Shown here: in pieces, positions 23,918 to 32,546 of the stretch
How the letters are laid out: the number at the start of each line of letters is the position of its first letter
Numbering within the stretch: position 1 is the stretch's first letter
NCBI RefSeq assembly: GCF_900091435.1
Contig: NZ_FMCS01000006.1
Span: 398,057 to 462,056, forward strand
Source of the DNA: Micromonospora chaiyaphumensis
GTDB lineage: Bacteria; Actinomycetota; Actinomycetes; Mycobacteriales; Micromonosporaceae
Direction: 5' to 3'
Length of the DNA stretch: 64,000 nt
Position numbers and translations under genes: made by a program
Notes under the pieces: generated by a model
Seen by the model: the letters and a program-made list of their open reading frames with translations, nothing else
Told to the model about the DNA's origin: nothing
The model's database searches: none

Positions 23918-25137
23918 GAGGTCGCCCGCACCCCGGGGTGGAACTTCGGCACCCGCATGCTGACCTTCGTACCCGAGCCCAGGCCCGTCTCGACCACCAG
24001 GCCGAACCGGTCCCCGAAGGCCGACCGGAGCCGCTCGTCGACGTTCGATAGGCCGACGTGCTGGCCCGGGTCGTCGGCCGGGTCGCTGCCGGCGCCGGCC
24101 AGCTCGGCGATGCCGGCGGTCAGCGTCGTCGGATCCATCCCCACCCCGTCGTCCTCCACCGTGATGTGGCACTCGGCGCCCGCGTCCCGGGCCTCGATGC
24201 TCACCATGCCGGTGCCCGGCTTGCGGGACAACCCGTGCCGGACCGCGTTCTCCACCAGCGGCTGGAGGCAGAGGAACGGCAGGGTCACCGGCAGCACCTC
24301 CGGTGCGATCTGGAGGCGCACCTGGAGCCGCTCGCCGAACCGGGCCCGCTCGATCGTCAGGTAGCGGTCGATCGAGCGCAGCTCCTCCGCGAGCGTGGTG
24401 AACTCACCGTGCGCCCGGAACGAGTAGCGGGTGAACTCGGCGAACTCCAGGATCAGCTCGCGGGCCCGCTCCGGGTCGGTCCGGACGAACGAGCCGATCG
24501 CGGTCAGGGCGTTGTAGATGAAGTGCGGGCTGATCTGGGCGCGCAGCGCGCGTACCTCGGCCCGGGCCAGGCGCTCCCGGGAGGAGTCCAGCTCGGCCAG
24601 GGCGAGCTGGTCGCCGGCCCAGTGCGCGGTCTCCAGGGTCGCCTGCACGAGGCCCGGGGCGGGGCGCTCGCCGGCCACCGCCACCAGCGCCCCGACCACC
24701 CGGCCGTCGGCGCTCAGCGGGGCCACCACCGCGCCCCGGACCGGGCAGTCCACCAGGTCGCAGTGCAGCTCCGACTCGCGCAGCACCGTCGAGCGGCCGG
24801 TGCCGACCGCCCGCCGGGCCGCCGCGAGCAACTGGTCGCCGTGGTGCGCGCCGTGCCCGTCGAGGGCGAGCAGCGCCTCCCGGTCCGTGAGGGCCAGCCC
24901 GGCCGCGCCCACGAGGGCCCGCAGATGGCGTACGGCCTTCGCCGCCCCCGCCGCGCTCAGGCCGCCCCGTAGCGGCTCGGCGGCCAGCCCGGCGGTGTGC
25001 AGCACCTCGTAGGTGGCCCGCTGGGTGGCCGTGGCGATGCCCCGCCGGGCGCGCAGCCGCAGCACCGCCCACAGCGCCGCGGCCAGCGCGGTGACCAGCG
25101 AGACGACGCCGAACACGGCCGAGAGGTTGCCACCCAC
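23914..25137 (-). CDS. LytS-type sensor histidine kinase
   Basis: A 407-residue kinase. One N-terminal transmembrane helix (about 4-26) is followed by a GAF-like region (about 60-180, with ELHCDLVDCPVRGAVVAPL), the His_kinase domain with RAQISPHFIYNALTAIGSFV and a HATPase with LVENAVRHGLSRKPGTG. The two cysteines in the GAF region might bind a metal or respond to redox; that is speculative. It is translationally coupled to the LytTR regulator. The start is the GTG at 25137, with CAGGAT 7 bases upstream. Confidence 0.9.
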   Translation of the reverse strand: MGGNLSAVFGVVSLVTALAAALWAVLRLRARRGIATATQRATYEVLHTAGLAAEPLRGGLSAAGAAKAVRHLRALVGAAGLALTDREALLALDGHGAHHGDQLLAAARRAVGTGRSTVLRESELHCDLVDCPVRGAVVAPLSADGRVVGALVAVAGERPAPGLVQATLETAHWAGDQLALAELDSSRERLARAEVRALRAQISPHFIYNALTAIGSFVRTDPERARELILEFAEFTRYSFRAHGEFTTLAEELRSIDRYLTIERARFGERLQVRLQIAPEVLPVTLPFLCLQPLVENAVRHGLSRKPGTGMVSIEARDAGAECHITVEDDGVGMDPTTLTAGIAELAGAGSDPADDPGQHVGLSNVDERLRSAFGDRFGLVVETGLGSGTKVSMRVPKFHPGVRATS

Positions 25138-25170
25138 GCCCGCGATCCTGACGGGTGGCGGCCCGGAGCG

Positions 25171-26733
25171 CTAGTACGCGCCCTTGCGGGCGAGCACCAC
25201 CCCGACGGTCCGCCACAGGATGCTCAGGTCGTAGGCCAGCGACCAGTTGTCGACGTAGTAGAGGTCGAGCCGGACCGCCTCGTCCCAGGAGAGGTCGGAG
25301 CGGCCGGAGACCTGCCAGAGCCCGGTCATGCCCGGGCGGACCAGCAGCCGGCGCCGGACGTCGCCCAGGAAGTCACCGTCGTCGGCGGGAAGCGGGCGCG
25401 GGCCGACCAGCGACATCTCGCCCCACAGCACGTTGATCAGCTGGGGCAGCTCGTCCAGCGAGGAGGCGCGCAGGAAGCGACCCACCGGGAAGACCCGGGG
25501 GTCCTGCTTCATCTTGAACAGCATGCCGTCGGTCTCGTTCTGGTCGACCAGGCCGGCCAGCCGCTCCTCGGCGTCGACGTACATGGTCCGGAACTTCCAG
25601 ACCCGGAAGGTGCGCCCCTCGTGCCCCACCCGCGGCTGCCGGAAGAAGACCGGCCCCCGGTCGGAGATCCGGATGGCGATCGCGATCGCGGCGAAGAGCG
25701 GGGTCAGCAGCAGCAGGCCCAGCCCGGCGGCGACCCGGTCCATCAGGTTCTTGGCGAGCAGCGCCGGCCCGGACAGGGTCGGCTCCTCGACGTGCAGCAG
25801 CGGCAGGCCCTCGATGGGGCGGATGTGCACCCGCGGGCCGGCGATGTCGGTGAGCTGCGGCGCGACCACCAGGTCGACGCCGGAGCCCTCCAGCTGCCAG
25901 GCCATCCGGCGCAGCTCGCCCGGCTCGGCGCTCGCCGAGCCGCAGACCGCGATGGTGTCCCCGCCGACCTCCCGCACGAGGGCAAGCACGTCCCGGCCGG
26001 CGTAGACCGGCACCGGGGTCTCGATGCCGCGGGCGGCGGCGTACCCGTCGGTGAGGTGGATGGCCACCGGGACCAGGCCGGCCCCCGGGTTGCGGGTGAC
26101 CGCCGTGTAGACCTCCAGGCACTCCGGCAGGGTGCCGACCAGCACCATCCGGTGCCCGGCCTGGCCGATCCGGCGGCGGACGGCGTGCAGCGCCATCCGG
26201 GCCACCATGCGGCCCAGCAGGATCAGCAGCATCGCGCCCAGCAGGGCGAAGCCGACCGTCCACCGGGAGAGTTGCGTCACGGTGGCGAAGGCGACGAAGG
26301 AGACCGTTGCGGCGACCGCGACGCCGGCACGGATCACCCGCTTGAATTCGTCCGGGCCGAGGCCCAGGTAACGGCGGTCATACGCCCGGTTGCCCCACAG
26401 GCTGACCACCCAGCCGAGCGGCAGCAGGCAGAAGGCGACGGTGTAGAACCAGGTCGGGTCTTCCTTGACGCCGTAGAAGCCGGATGCCGCCTGGTCGAAG
26501 ATCTGGATGGCCAGGAAGCTGGCCAGCGCCGCCGCGCCGAAGTCGAGCAGCAGGAGGACCGCGATGTAGGGGCGGTGCCAGCGGGACACCCGACGCCGGG
26601 CGCGGGCCCACGCCGACCGGGGCACGCCGTTGTGCGACGGCGGAGTCGGCGGCTGGATCTCGAAGCTGTCGACGTGCCGCACGCTCTCGCTCCGGCCTGT
26701 GTTGGTTACCGGGCGCTGGAGGCTTGTCGTCAC
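25171..26733 (-). CDS. Exopolysaccharide priming sugar transferase
   Basis: A 520-residue polyprenyl glycosylphosphotransferase. Several N-terminal transmembrane helices (about 40-165) and a CoA-binding-like domain (about 180-290) precede a C-terminal bacterial sugar transferase domain. The catalytic core is visible: RVWKFRTMYVDAEERLAGL, SLDELPQLINVLWGEMSLVGPRP and RPGMTGLWQVSGRSDLSWDE. It transfers a sugar-1-phosphate to undecaprenyl phosphate, the first step of a surface glycan. The start is taken as the GTG at 26733 with a distant GGAGG. It opens the polysaccharide region. Confidence 0.92.
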   Translation of the reverse strand: MTTSLQRPVTNTGRSESVRHVDSFEIQPPTPPSHNGVPRSAWARARRRVSRWHRPYIAVLLLLDFGAAALASFLAIQIFDQAASGFYGVKEDPTWFYTVAFCLLPLGWVVSLWGNRAYDRRYLGLGPDEFKRVIRAGVAVAATVSFVAFATVTQLSRWTVGFALLGAMLLILLGRMVARMALHAVRRRIGQAGHRMVLVGTLPECLEVYTAVTRNPGAGLVPVAIHLTDGYAAARGIETPVPVYAGRDVLALVREVGGDTIAVCGSASAEPGELRRMAWQLEGSGVDLVVAPQLTDIAGPRVHIRPIEGLPLLHVEEPTLSGPALLAKNLMDRVAAGLGLLLLTPLFAAIAIAIRISDRGPVFFRQPRVGHEGRTFRVWKFRTMYVDAEERLAGLVDQNETDGMLFKMKQDPRVFPVGRFLRASSLDELPQLINVLWGEMSLVGPRPLPADDGDFLGDVRRRLLVRPGMTGLWQVSGRSDLSWDEAVRLDLYYVDNWSLAYDLSILWRTVGVVLARKGAY

Positions 26734-27007
26734 CTCAACCAGTGTCCTCCCGCATGACACGTGCCCTCACTCGCCGTGAGGGCCCGGGTCGCCCACCGTC
26801 CCAGTCTCCCACGCGGGCGCGGCCCGGACGGGCTCCGGAAGGAGAAGCCGCCCGATGATGCTCGCGGGGATCTGGCCGGCTTCGAGTCGGTTGTGAAGCC
26901 GGGGACCGAGCCACTATACCGATGGATCGCGCCCCCGGTAGAGGTGCGGAGTGGGACCTTCGGTGATCCGGGGACGATTCCTCTCCGTAATCGCGGAGTG
27001 TGGTTAC

Positions 27008-27868
27008 TCACCGTACGAGGCGGGACAACCGTCGGTCAGCCAGCGGCTTGCCGCCGGTCTGACAGGTGGGACAGTACTGAAGGCTGGAATCGGCGAACGA
27101 GACCTCTCGCACGAGGTCGCCACAGACCGGACAGGGCAGGCCCTTCCGGGCGTGCACCTTGAGCCCGGAGCGCTTCTCGCCCTTCAGTTCGGCGGCCCGC
27201 TGCCCCATCGAGCGCCGCACCGCGTCGCCGAGCACCGCGCGCGTCGCCGCGTGCAGCGTGGCGAGCTGGTCGTCGGTCAGCCGGTCGGTGATCGCGAACG
27301 GGGACAGCTTCGCCGCGTGCAGGATCTCGTCCGAGTAGGCGTTGCCGATGCCGGCCAGCACCGACTGGTCGGTCAGCACGCCCTTGACCTGCCCCCGCCG
27401 GCTGCGCAGTTGGGCGCCGAACGTGGCCAGGTCGGCCTCGAGGGCGTCCGGACCCAGCTTGCCCACCCCCGGCACCAGCGCCGGGTCCGTCACCAGGTAC
27501 GCGGCCAGCTTCTTCTGCGTGCCCGCCTCGGTCAGGTTGAAGCCGGAGCCGTCGTCGAGGCGTACCCGCACGGCGATCGGGCCCTTGCCGGGGCGCAGCG
27601 GGGCGGCCGACGGGAACGCCTCCCGGTAGTGCAGCCAGCCCGCCCGGGCCAGGTGGACCACCAGGTGCAGGCCCTCGCCGAACCGGACGTCGAGGAACTT
27701 CCCGTGCCGGCCCGCGCCGGTCACCGCCCGGCCCGCGACCGCACTCGGCGGCGGATCGTACGTCTTCAGCGCGCTGATCGCGGCCACCTCGAACCGCTCG
27801 ACCCGCCGGCCGACCGCCCGCTCGCGCAGGTAGCCGGCGAGCGCTTCCACCTCCGGTAGTTCAGGCAC
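27008..27868 (-). CDS. Fpg/Nei family DNA glycosylase
   Basis: A 286-residue base-excision repair enzyme. It begins PELPEVEALAGYL with the catalytic Pro2 and Glu3, has Lys57 in GRHGKFLDV, the H2TH region (around GKLGPDALEADL), QSVLAGIGNAYSDEILH, and a C-terminal zinc finger CPVCGD-x-YCPTCQTGGK. It removes oxidised bases and nicks the strand. The GTG at 27868 has TACCGT 6 bases upstream and no ribosome site, so it is probably leaderless, and its -10 overlaps that of the divergent glycosyltransferase. It is unrelated in function to its polysaccharide neighbours. Confidence 0.93.
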   Translation of the reverse strand: MPELPEVEALAGYLRERAVGRRVERFEVAAISALKTYDPPPSAVAGRAVTGAGRHGKFLDVRFGEGLHLVVHLARAGWLHYREAFPSAAPLRPGKGPIAVRVRLDDGSGFNLTEAGTQKKLAAYLVTDPALVPGVGKLGPDALEADLATFGAQLRSRRGQVKGVLTDQSVLAGIGNAYSDEILHAAKLSPFAITDRLTDDQLATLHAATRAVLGDAVRRSMGQRAAELKGEKRSGLKVHARKGLPCPVCGDLVREVSFADSSLQYCPTCQTGGKPLADRRLSRLVR

Positions 27869-27874
27869 GACACA

Positions 27875-27884
27875 ACGGTAGCCT
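27875..27884. promoter_or_regulatory. Overlapping divergent -10 elements (bidirectional promoter)
   Basis: Within 24 bases between two divergent GTG starts, the plus-strand -10 TAGCCT (27879-27884, 8 bases before the GTG at 27893) shares two bases with the minus-strand -10 TACCGT (27880 to 27875, 6 bases before the GTG at 27868). Both transcripts would be leaderless and polymerases would compete for the same melting region. Confidence 0.55.
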
Positions 27885-27892
27885 TCTTTCCC

Positions 27893-29158
27893 GTGAGAAT
27901 CGTGGTGGCGCACAACCGGTACCGGGAAGCCCAGCCCTCCGGCGAGAACACCATCGTCGACGCGGAGATCGCCCAGCTGACCGCGGCCGGGGTGGAGGTG
28001 CTGCCGTTCCTGCGCAGCTCCGACGAGATCTCCGCGATGTCGAAGCCGGCCAAGGCGCTGCTGCCGATCTCGCCGATCTGGGCCCCGAAGGCCCAGCACG
28101 ACCTGGACCGCCTGCTCGCCGAGCACCGCCCGGACGTGCTGCACCTGCACAACCCGTACCCGTTGCTCTCGCCCTGGGTGGTGCGGACCGCACACAAGCG
28201 CGGGGTGCCGGTGGTGCAGACGGTGCACAACTACCGCCAGGTCTGCTCGTCCGGGCTCTACTTCCGCGACGGCGTGATCTGCCAGGACTGCCGGGGCCGG
28301 GCCCTGGGCGTGCCGGCGATCGTGCACCGCTGCTACCGGGGCTCCCGGGCGCAGAGCGCCCTCATGGCCACCACCCTCGCCGTGCACCGCCCGACCTGGA
28401 AGTCGGTGGACCGGTACATCGCGCTCACCACCGCGGTCGCCGACCACCTGCGCGACTACGGCATCCCGGACGACCGGATCGTGGTCAAGCCGAACGCGGT
28501 GCCCGACCCGGGGACCCCGGCGCCGCCCGGGGACGGGTTCCTGTTCATGGGCCGGCTCAGCCCGGAGAAGGGGCTCGACCTGCTGCTGACGGCGTGGCGG
28601 CGGCACTCGGTGGGGTCGCTGGGCCCGCTGCGCATCGCCGGCGACGGCGAGTTGCGCGTGCTGGCCGAGGCGGCCGCCGCCGAGCGGCCCGATGTCGTCT
28701 ACCTGGGCCAGCTCGACCGGGCCGGGGTACGCGCCGTGCTGGCCGACACCGCCGTGGTGCTGGCCACCTCCACCTGGCACGACGTGCTGCCCACCGTGAT
28801 CATCGAGGCGCTGGCCAGCGGCCGGCCCGTGCTCGGCACGGCGCTGGGCGGCATCCCTTACCTGGTCGGCGCGGACGCTCCCCGGGAGCCGGCCGGCACC
28901 GGCCCCGCCGAGGTGGCCACCGCGGCGCCCGGCGACGGGCACGTCTCCCTGCCCACCGGGGTGCAGCGCGGCGAGGCCGGCTGGGTGGTCGCGCCCGATC
29001 CCGACGCGCTGGCCGCCGCGCTCCCGGTGGCCCGGGCCGGAGCGGCGACCCTCGCCCCGGCCGCCCGCACCCGCTACGAGCGCACCTTCCACCCCGACGT
29101 GGTGACGAAGCGCCTCATCGACATCTACGCCGACGTGGCCGCCGCCGCGCGCCGCTGA
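27893..29158 (+). CDS. Glycosyltransferase family 4 protein
   Basis: A 421-residue GT-B retaining glycosyltransferase. The N-terminal half has NRYREAQPSGENTIVDAEI and LHLHNPYPLLSPWVV; the C-terminal donor-binding half has FMGRLSPEKGLDLLL and the E-x7-E region HDVLPTVIIEALASGRPVLGT. Four cysteines cluster near residues 120-145 (QVCSSG, VICQDCRG, HRCYRG), as seen in a subgroup of GT4 enzymes. It probably adds a sugar to the lipid-linked surface glycan. Start GTG 27893 with no ribosome site. Confidence 0.9.
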   Translation: MRIVVAHNRYREAQPSGENTIVDAEIAQLTAAGVEVLPFLRSSDEISAMSKPAKALLPISPIWAPKAQHDLDRLLAEHRPDVLHLHNPYPLLSPWVVRTAHKRGVPVVQTVHNYRQVCSSGLYFRDGVICQDCRGRALGVPAIVHRCYRGSRAQSALMATTLAVHRPTWKSVDRYIALTTAVADHLRDYGIPDDRIVVKPNAVPDPGTPAPPGDGFLFMGRLSPEKGLDLLLTAWRRHSVGSLGPLRIAGDGELRVLAEAAAAERPDVVYLGQLDRAGVRAVLADTAVVLATSTWHDVLPTVIIEALASGRPVLGTALGGIPYLVGADAPREPAGTGPAEVATAAPGDGHVSLPTGVQRGEAGWVVAPDPDALAAALPVARAGAATLAPAARTRYERTFHPDVVTKRLIDIYADVAAAARR

Positions 29159-29179
29159 CCCCGGTGCCGGGCCGCGGCC

Positions 29180-29905
29180 TCAGCGGAGGGAGGCGCGGGC
29201 GGAGAAGGCGATGCTGGCCAGGAGGAAGCCGCCGTTGACGATCGTGAAGGCGACGATCACCCAGAGGGTCAGGGCGGGTGCCACGGTCAGCACGAGGCCG
29301 GCCAGGAAGATCACGGCGCCGTAGTCGCGGACCAGCTTCGCCAGGCGGACCGGGAGCGAGGTCGAGGTGACCATGCTGGCCGCGTTCGGGCCGGCCTGCA
29401 TCACCGAGGTCACCAGGTTGACCATCCAGGTGCCGGCGAACACCGCGATCAGCCACACGGGCGTCGAGGGGTGCTGCGCCACGGCGGTCGCCCCGAGCGC
29501 GGTGACCAGGGCGATCTGGGCGGCCACGTCGCAGAGCACGTCGACCCGGGCACCGGCCGGGTTGTTCTGCCTGGTGACCCGGGCGAGCTGACCGTCCGCG
29601 CAGTCCAGCGCGTACGCGATCTGCCAGCCGACCAGGGCGACCAGCCCCACGGCCCAGGCGGGGACCGACCCCGCCGCGACATCGTCGGCGAGCGCCACCA
29701 CGGTGACCGAGGCGGCCAGGCCGAGCACCAGGTTGGTGAGGGTCAGCGCGGTCGGGCGCAGCCCCAGCCGCTGGGCGACCAGCGCGAAGAACGCGCCGAT
29801 CCACTGGCTGATCGACTCGCTGAACAGGCCGCCGCCCCGGTTGACCCGGTGGAAGTCGGCGACGGAGGGGCGGGACGGCTCAGTCGACGTGGTCGCGGAT
29901 TGCAC
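29180..29905 (-). CDS. CDP-alcohol phosphatidyltransferase family protein
   Basis: A 241-residue membrane enzyme with six hydrophobic helices. The active-site pattern D-x2-D-G-x2-A-R-x8-G-x3-D-x3-D is intact (DCADGQLARVTRQNN, then GARVDVLCD). It transfers a phosphoalcohol from a CDP-activated donor. Since the two coupled upstream genes encode a glycerol-1-phosphate dehydrogenase-like enzyme and a nucleotidyltransferase, the donor is inferred to be a CDP-polyol such as CDP-glycerol. The GTG start at 29905 lies inside the dehydrogenase gene (26-base overlap). Confidence 0.88.
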   Translation of the reverse strand: MQSATTSTEPSRPSVADFHRVNRGGGLFSESISQWIGAFFALVAQRLGLRPTALTLTNLVLGLAASVTVVALADDVAAGSVPAWAVGLVALVGWQIAYALDCADGQLARVTRQNNPAGARVDVLCDVAAQIALVTALGATAVAQHPSTPVWLIAVFAGTWMVNLVTSVMQAGPNAASMVTSTSLPVRLAKLVRDYGAVIFLAGLVLTVAPALTLWVIVAFTIVNGGFLLASIAFSARASLR

Positions 29906-30947
29906 CGGCGTAGTCTGCCAGCCGCTCCCGCGTCTCGGTAGGCGACATCGCCAGGTGTTCGAGGATGGTGTAGCGGTCCGGCCGGGTGGCCGGGGCGAAC
30001 TGCACCGCCTCCACGAACTGCTCGTCGGTCAGGCCCACGTCGGCGGGGAGCCGGGGCAGGCCGTGCCGGGCCAGGCAGGCCGACATCTCGGTGAGCCGGC
30101 GCTCGTCCCCCCGGAGGAAGGTGCAGAACAGGGCGCCTAGACCGGCCAGCTCGCCGTGCGAGGCGGTGCCCGGGTAGAGCGAGTCGACGGCGTGCATGAT
30201 CTCGTGGCAGCCGCCGCTGGCCGGGCGGCTGGTGCCGCAGACGGCCATGGCCAGGCCGGTGGAGATCAGCGCCTCGGCCAGCACCGTGACGAAGCCGTCG
30301 TCGGTCATGTCGCCCCGGTGGGCGAGCACCGCCTCGGCGCCCATCCGGGCCAGCGAGGCGGCCAGCCCGTCGACCGGCTCCCCGCGGACCTGCCGGGCCA
30401 GCTCCCAGTCGGCCAGCGCGCTGATGTTGCTCACCACGTCGCCGATGCCGGCCCGGTTGTGACGCTCCGGCCCCGCCTCGACGAAGTCCAGGTCCACGAT
30501 CACGGCGATCGGGATGTGCACCCCGTAGGAACCCTTGATGCCCTCGGTGACCAGGCTGGCCACCGGCGAGGCGATGCCGTCGTTGGCCAGTGCCGTCGCC
30601 ACGGTCACCATGGGCAGGCCGCGCCGGGTGGCCGCGTACTTCGCCACGTCGATGGTCTTGCCGCCGCCGATGCCCACCACCGCGTCGTACGACCGGTTGC
30701 GCAGCTTCGCGCCCAGGTCGTCGGCGGCGTCCAGGGAGCCTCCGGCCACCGTGAACAGGTCCGCCGACCGCAGCGACGGGCGCAGCAGCTCGGCGATCTG
30801 CTCGCCCTGCCCCGGGCCGACCACCACCGCCACGTCGCCGCCGGCGGAGATCCGCCCGTCGGCCAGGATGGCGGCGAGGTCGGCCACCGCACCGCGCCGC
30901 ACGTCGATGTGCAGCGGGGTGAGGATGGTCCGGGCTAGTAGCGGCAC
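29880..30947 (-). CDS. sn-Glycerol-1-phosphate dehydrogenase-like iron-containing alcohol dehydrogenase
   Basis: A 355-residue member of the EgsA/AraM branch of group III dehydrogenases. It has VVGIGGGKTIDVAKYAA for NAD(P) binding, GIGDVVSNISALADWELA with the metal-binding Asp, and PASGGCHEIMHAVDSL and TASHGE with the two metal-binding histidines. These enzymes reduce dihydroxyacetone phosphate to sn-glycerol-1-phosphate, the archaeal stereoisomer. It overlaps the nucleotidyltransferase by 13 bases upstream and the CDP-alcohol transferase by 26 bases downstream, forming a tight three-gene unit. Substrate identity rests on family resemblance. Confidence 0.8.
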   Translation of the reverse strand: MPLLARTILTPLHIDVRRGAVADLAAILADGRISAGGDVAVVVGPGQGEQIAELLRPSLRSADLFTVAGGSLDAADDLGAKLRNRSYDAVVGIGGGKTIDVAKYAATRRGLPMVTVATALANDGIASPVASLVTEGIKGSYGVHIPIAVIVDLDFVEAGPERHNRAGIGDVVSNISALADWELARQVRGEPVDGLAASLARMGAEAVLAHRGDMTDDGFVTVLAEALISTGLAMAVCGTSRPASGGCHEIMHAVDSLYPGTASHGELAGLGALFCTFLRGDERRLTEMSACLARHGLPRLPADVGLTDEQFVEAVQFAPATRPDRYTILEHLAMSPTETRERLADYAGAIRDHVD

Positions 30948-31666
30948 GCGATCTCCCGCGCCCGGGCCAGGTCGGCGTGGTTGTCGACCTCGACCCAGGA
31001 GACGTCGCCGATCGGCGCGGCCCGCACCTCGCCGCCCCGGTCGGCGAACTCCTGGTAGCCGTCCTCGTAGTAGAGGTTCGGGTCACGCCGCCAGGTCGCC
31101 TCCAGGGCGTCGGCCAGCGCGCCGGCCACCTGCGGCTCGATCAGCGTCGCGCCGATGTACTCGCCGTACGCCTCGCCCGGGTCCATGAGCTTGGTGATCC
31201 GGGTGAGCTGGCCGGCCGCGTCGAAGGTGGTCTTCATCTCCTCCTCGGCCAGCGCCTTGATGTTGTCGATGGCCAGCAGGATGCCCGGGCCCCGCTCGGC
31301 CAGCAGGGTCTTCTCCACGCTCACCGGGTGCACGGTGTCGCCGTTGACCAGCAGCACACCACGGGAGAAGTGCTCCCGGGCCAGCCAGAGCGAGTAGGCG
31401 TTGTTCCACTCCTCGGCCTTGTCGTTGTGCACGAGGGTGATCGTGACGCCGTACTTCTCCTCCAGCGCGGCCTGCCGCTGCCGGACGGCGTCCGCCGCGT
31501 AGCCGACCACGATCACGACCTCGGTCAGCCCGACCTCGGCGAGGTTGCGCAGCGCGATGTCGAGGATGGTGGTCTCCCCGTCGACCGGCACCAGGGCCTT
31601 GGGCAGGGTGTCGGTATACGGCCGCAGCCGGCGCCCCGCACCGGCGGCGAGCACCATCCCGATCAT
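30935..31666 (-). CDS. Nucleotidyltransferase (phosphocholine/inositol-phosphate cytidylyltransferase-like)
   Basis: A 243-residue NTP transferase. The N-terminal VLAAGAGRRLRPYTDTLPKAL binds nucleotide, LLVNGDTVHP carries a metal-binding Asp, and the C-terminus (GDVSWVEVDNHADLARARE) matches the cytidylyltransferases related to LicC and to the N-terminal half of archaeal di-inositol-phosphate synthases. It probably makes a CDP-alcohol for the downstream CDP-alcohol transferase. The start is the ATG at 31666 with GAGG about 12 bases upstream. First gene of the three-gene unit. Confidence 0.85.
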   Translation of the reverse strand: MIGMVLAAGAGRRLRPYTDTLPKALVPVDGETTILDIALRNLAEVGLTEVVIVVGYAADAVRQRQAALEEKYGVTITLVHNDKAEEWNNAYSLWLAREHFSRGVLLVNGDTVHPVSVEKTLLAERGPGILLAIDNIKALAEEEMKTTFDAAGQLTRITKLMDPGEAYGEYIGATLIEPQVAGALADALEATWRRDPNLYYEDGYQEFADRGGEVRAAPIGDVSWVEVDNHADLARAREIACRY

Positions 31667-31736
31667 GCCGGCACCATCCTCTTCTCGACTCCGCTCCACT
31701 CGGTGGAGGATATCGTCGCGCCACCGGCGGCCGTGT

Positions 31737-32546
31737 TCAGCCCGGCAGGGCGGCCAGGTCGGCGAGCAGCTCCAGCCGTTCCCCGGCGGCGAGCACGGCC
31801 CACGGCGCGGCCGCCCGGCGGTCCGTCTCCTGCTCGATCGCGAGCCGCTCCGGCCCGGCCGGTAGCTCGACGACGCTCGCCGCCGTGTGCCCGGCGGCGG
31901 TCCACGCGGCCGCGTGCGCGTCGGCACGGTGGTAGCGCAGGGTGCCCAGCCGGTTGAGCAGCAGCACCCCGGGCGGGGTGCCGTCCGGCTCGTACGGCGG
32001 GGCCATGGTCGCGAAGGCGCCGGGCCCGGCCGGGACGGACGCGTGCGCCAGCACCCGGCCCAGCGCGGTGACCAGCCGCGCCACGCGCTCGTCGTGCCCC
32101 GCCCACAGTTCCTCGGTCACCTCGGCGTGCACCCCGAACAGCTCGGCCAGGAAGGCGAGCCCGCGCTCGGTGGCGCAGAAGCCGCCGTCCGGGAAGCGCT
32201 GGATCATCCCGTACGCGACCTGCTTGTCCAGCGCGCGCCGGCTGGCGGCCGGGTCCCGGTAGCGGGTCACCGCCGCGAAGCCCGGTGCGTCCACCGTGCC
32301 CCCCGGTGCGGCCAGGCGGGTGCGGAACTCCACCAGGAAGCCGGTGGCGGCCGGACCGCCGTACCGGGAACTCAGCTCCGCGCCGCCGCCGTCGCGGCCG
32401 GCGAGCATGCCCGCGACGAAGGTCCGGTCGACGGCCGGCGCGACCAGCCCCGCGAACCGGTGCGGCGGCAGCTCGACGCCGTCGGCCGAACCGGCTCGTG
32501 GCGCCGGAGGTCGCGCCGCGCCGCGACCGGGGACCGTCTCCCTCAC
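31737..32546 (-). CDS. SCO6745 family protein
   Basis: A 269-residue cytoplasmic protein resembling the actinobacterial SCO6745 family: HRFAGLVAPAVDRTFVAGML near the start, a helical middle (RDPAASRRALDKQVAYGMIQ) and a winged-helix-like C-terminal region. No enzymatic motif is recognised. The GTG at 32546 overlaps the NUDIX gene stop by 3 bases, so the two are translationally coupled. Longer upstream in-frame readings would cover the NUDIX gene and are rejected. Confidence 0.75.
   Translation of the reverse strand: MRETVPGRGAARPPAPRAGSADGVELPPHRFAGLVAPAVDRTFVAGMLAGRDGGGAELSSRYGGPAATGFLVEFRTRLAAPGGTVDAPGFAAVTRYRDPAASRRALDKQVAYGMIQRFPDGGFCATERGLAFLAELFGVHAEVTEELWAGHDERVARLVTALGRVLAHASVPAGPGAFATMAPPYEPDGTPPGVLLLNRLGTLRYHRADAHAAAWTAAGHTAASVVELPAGPERLAIEQETDRRAAAPWAVLAAGERLELLADLAALPG

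Noticed and set aside
29180..31666. Phosphonate biosynthesis (CDP-alcohol plus nucleotidyltransferase)
   Set aside because: No PEP mutase, phosphonopyruvate decarboxylase or related gene is present.
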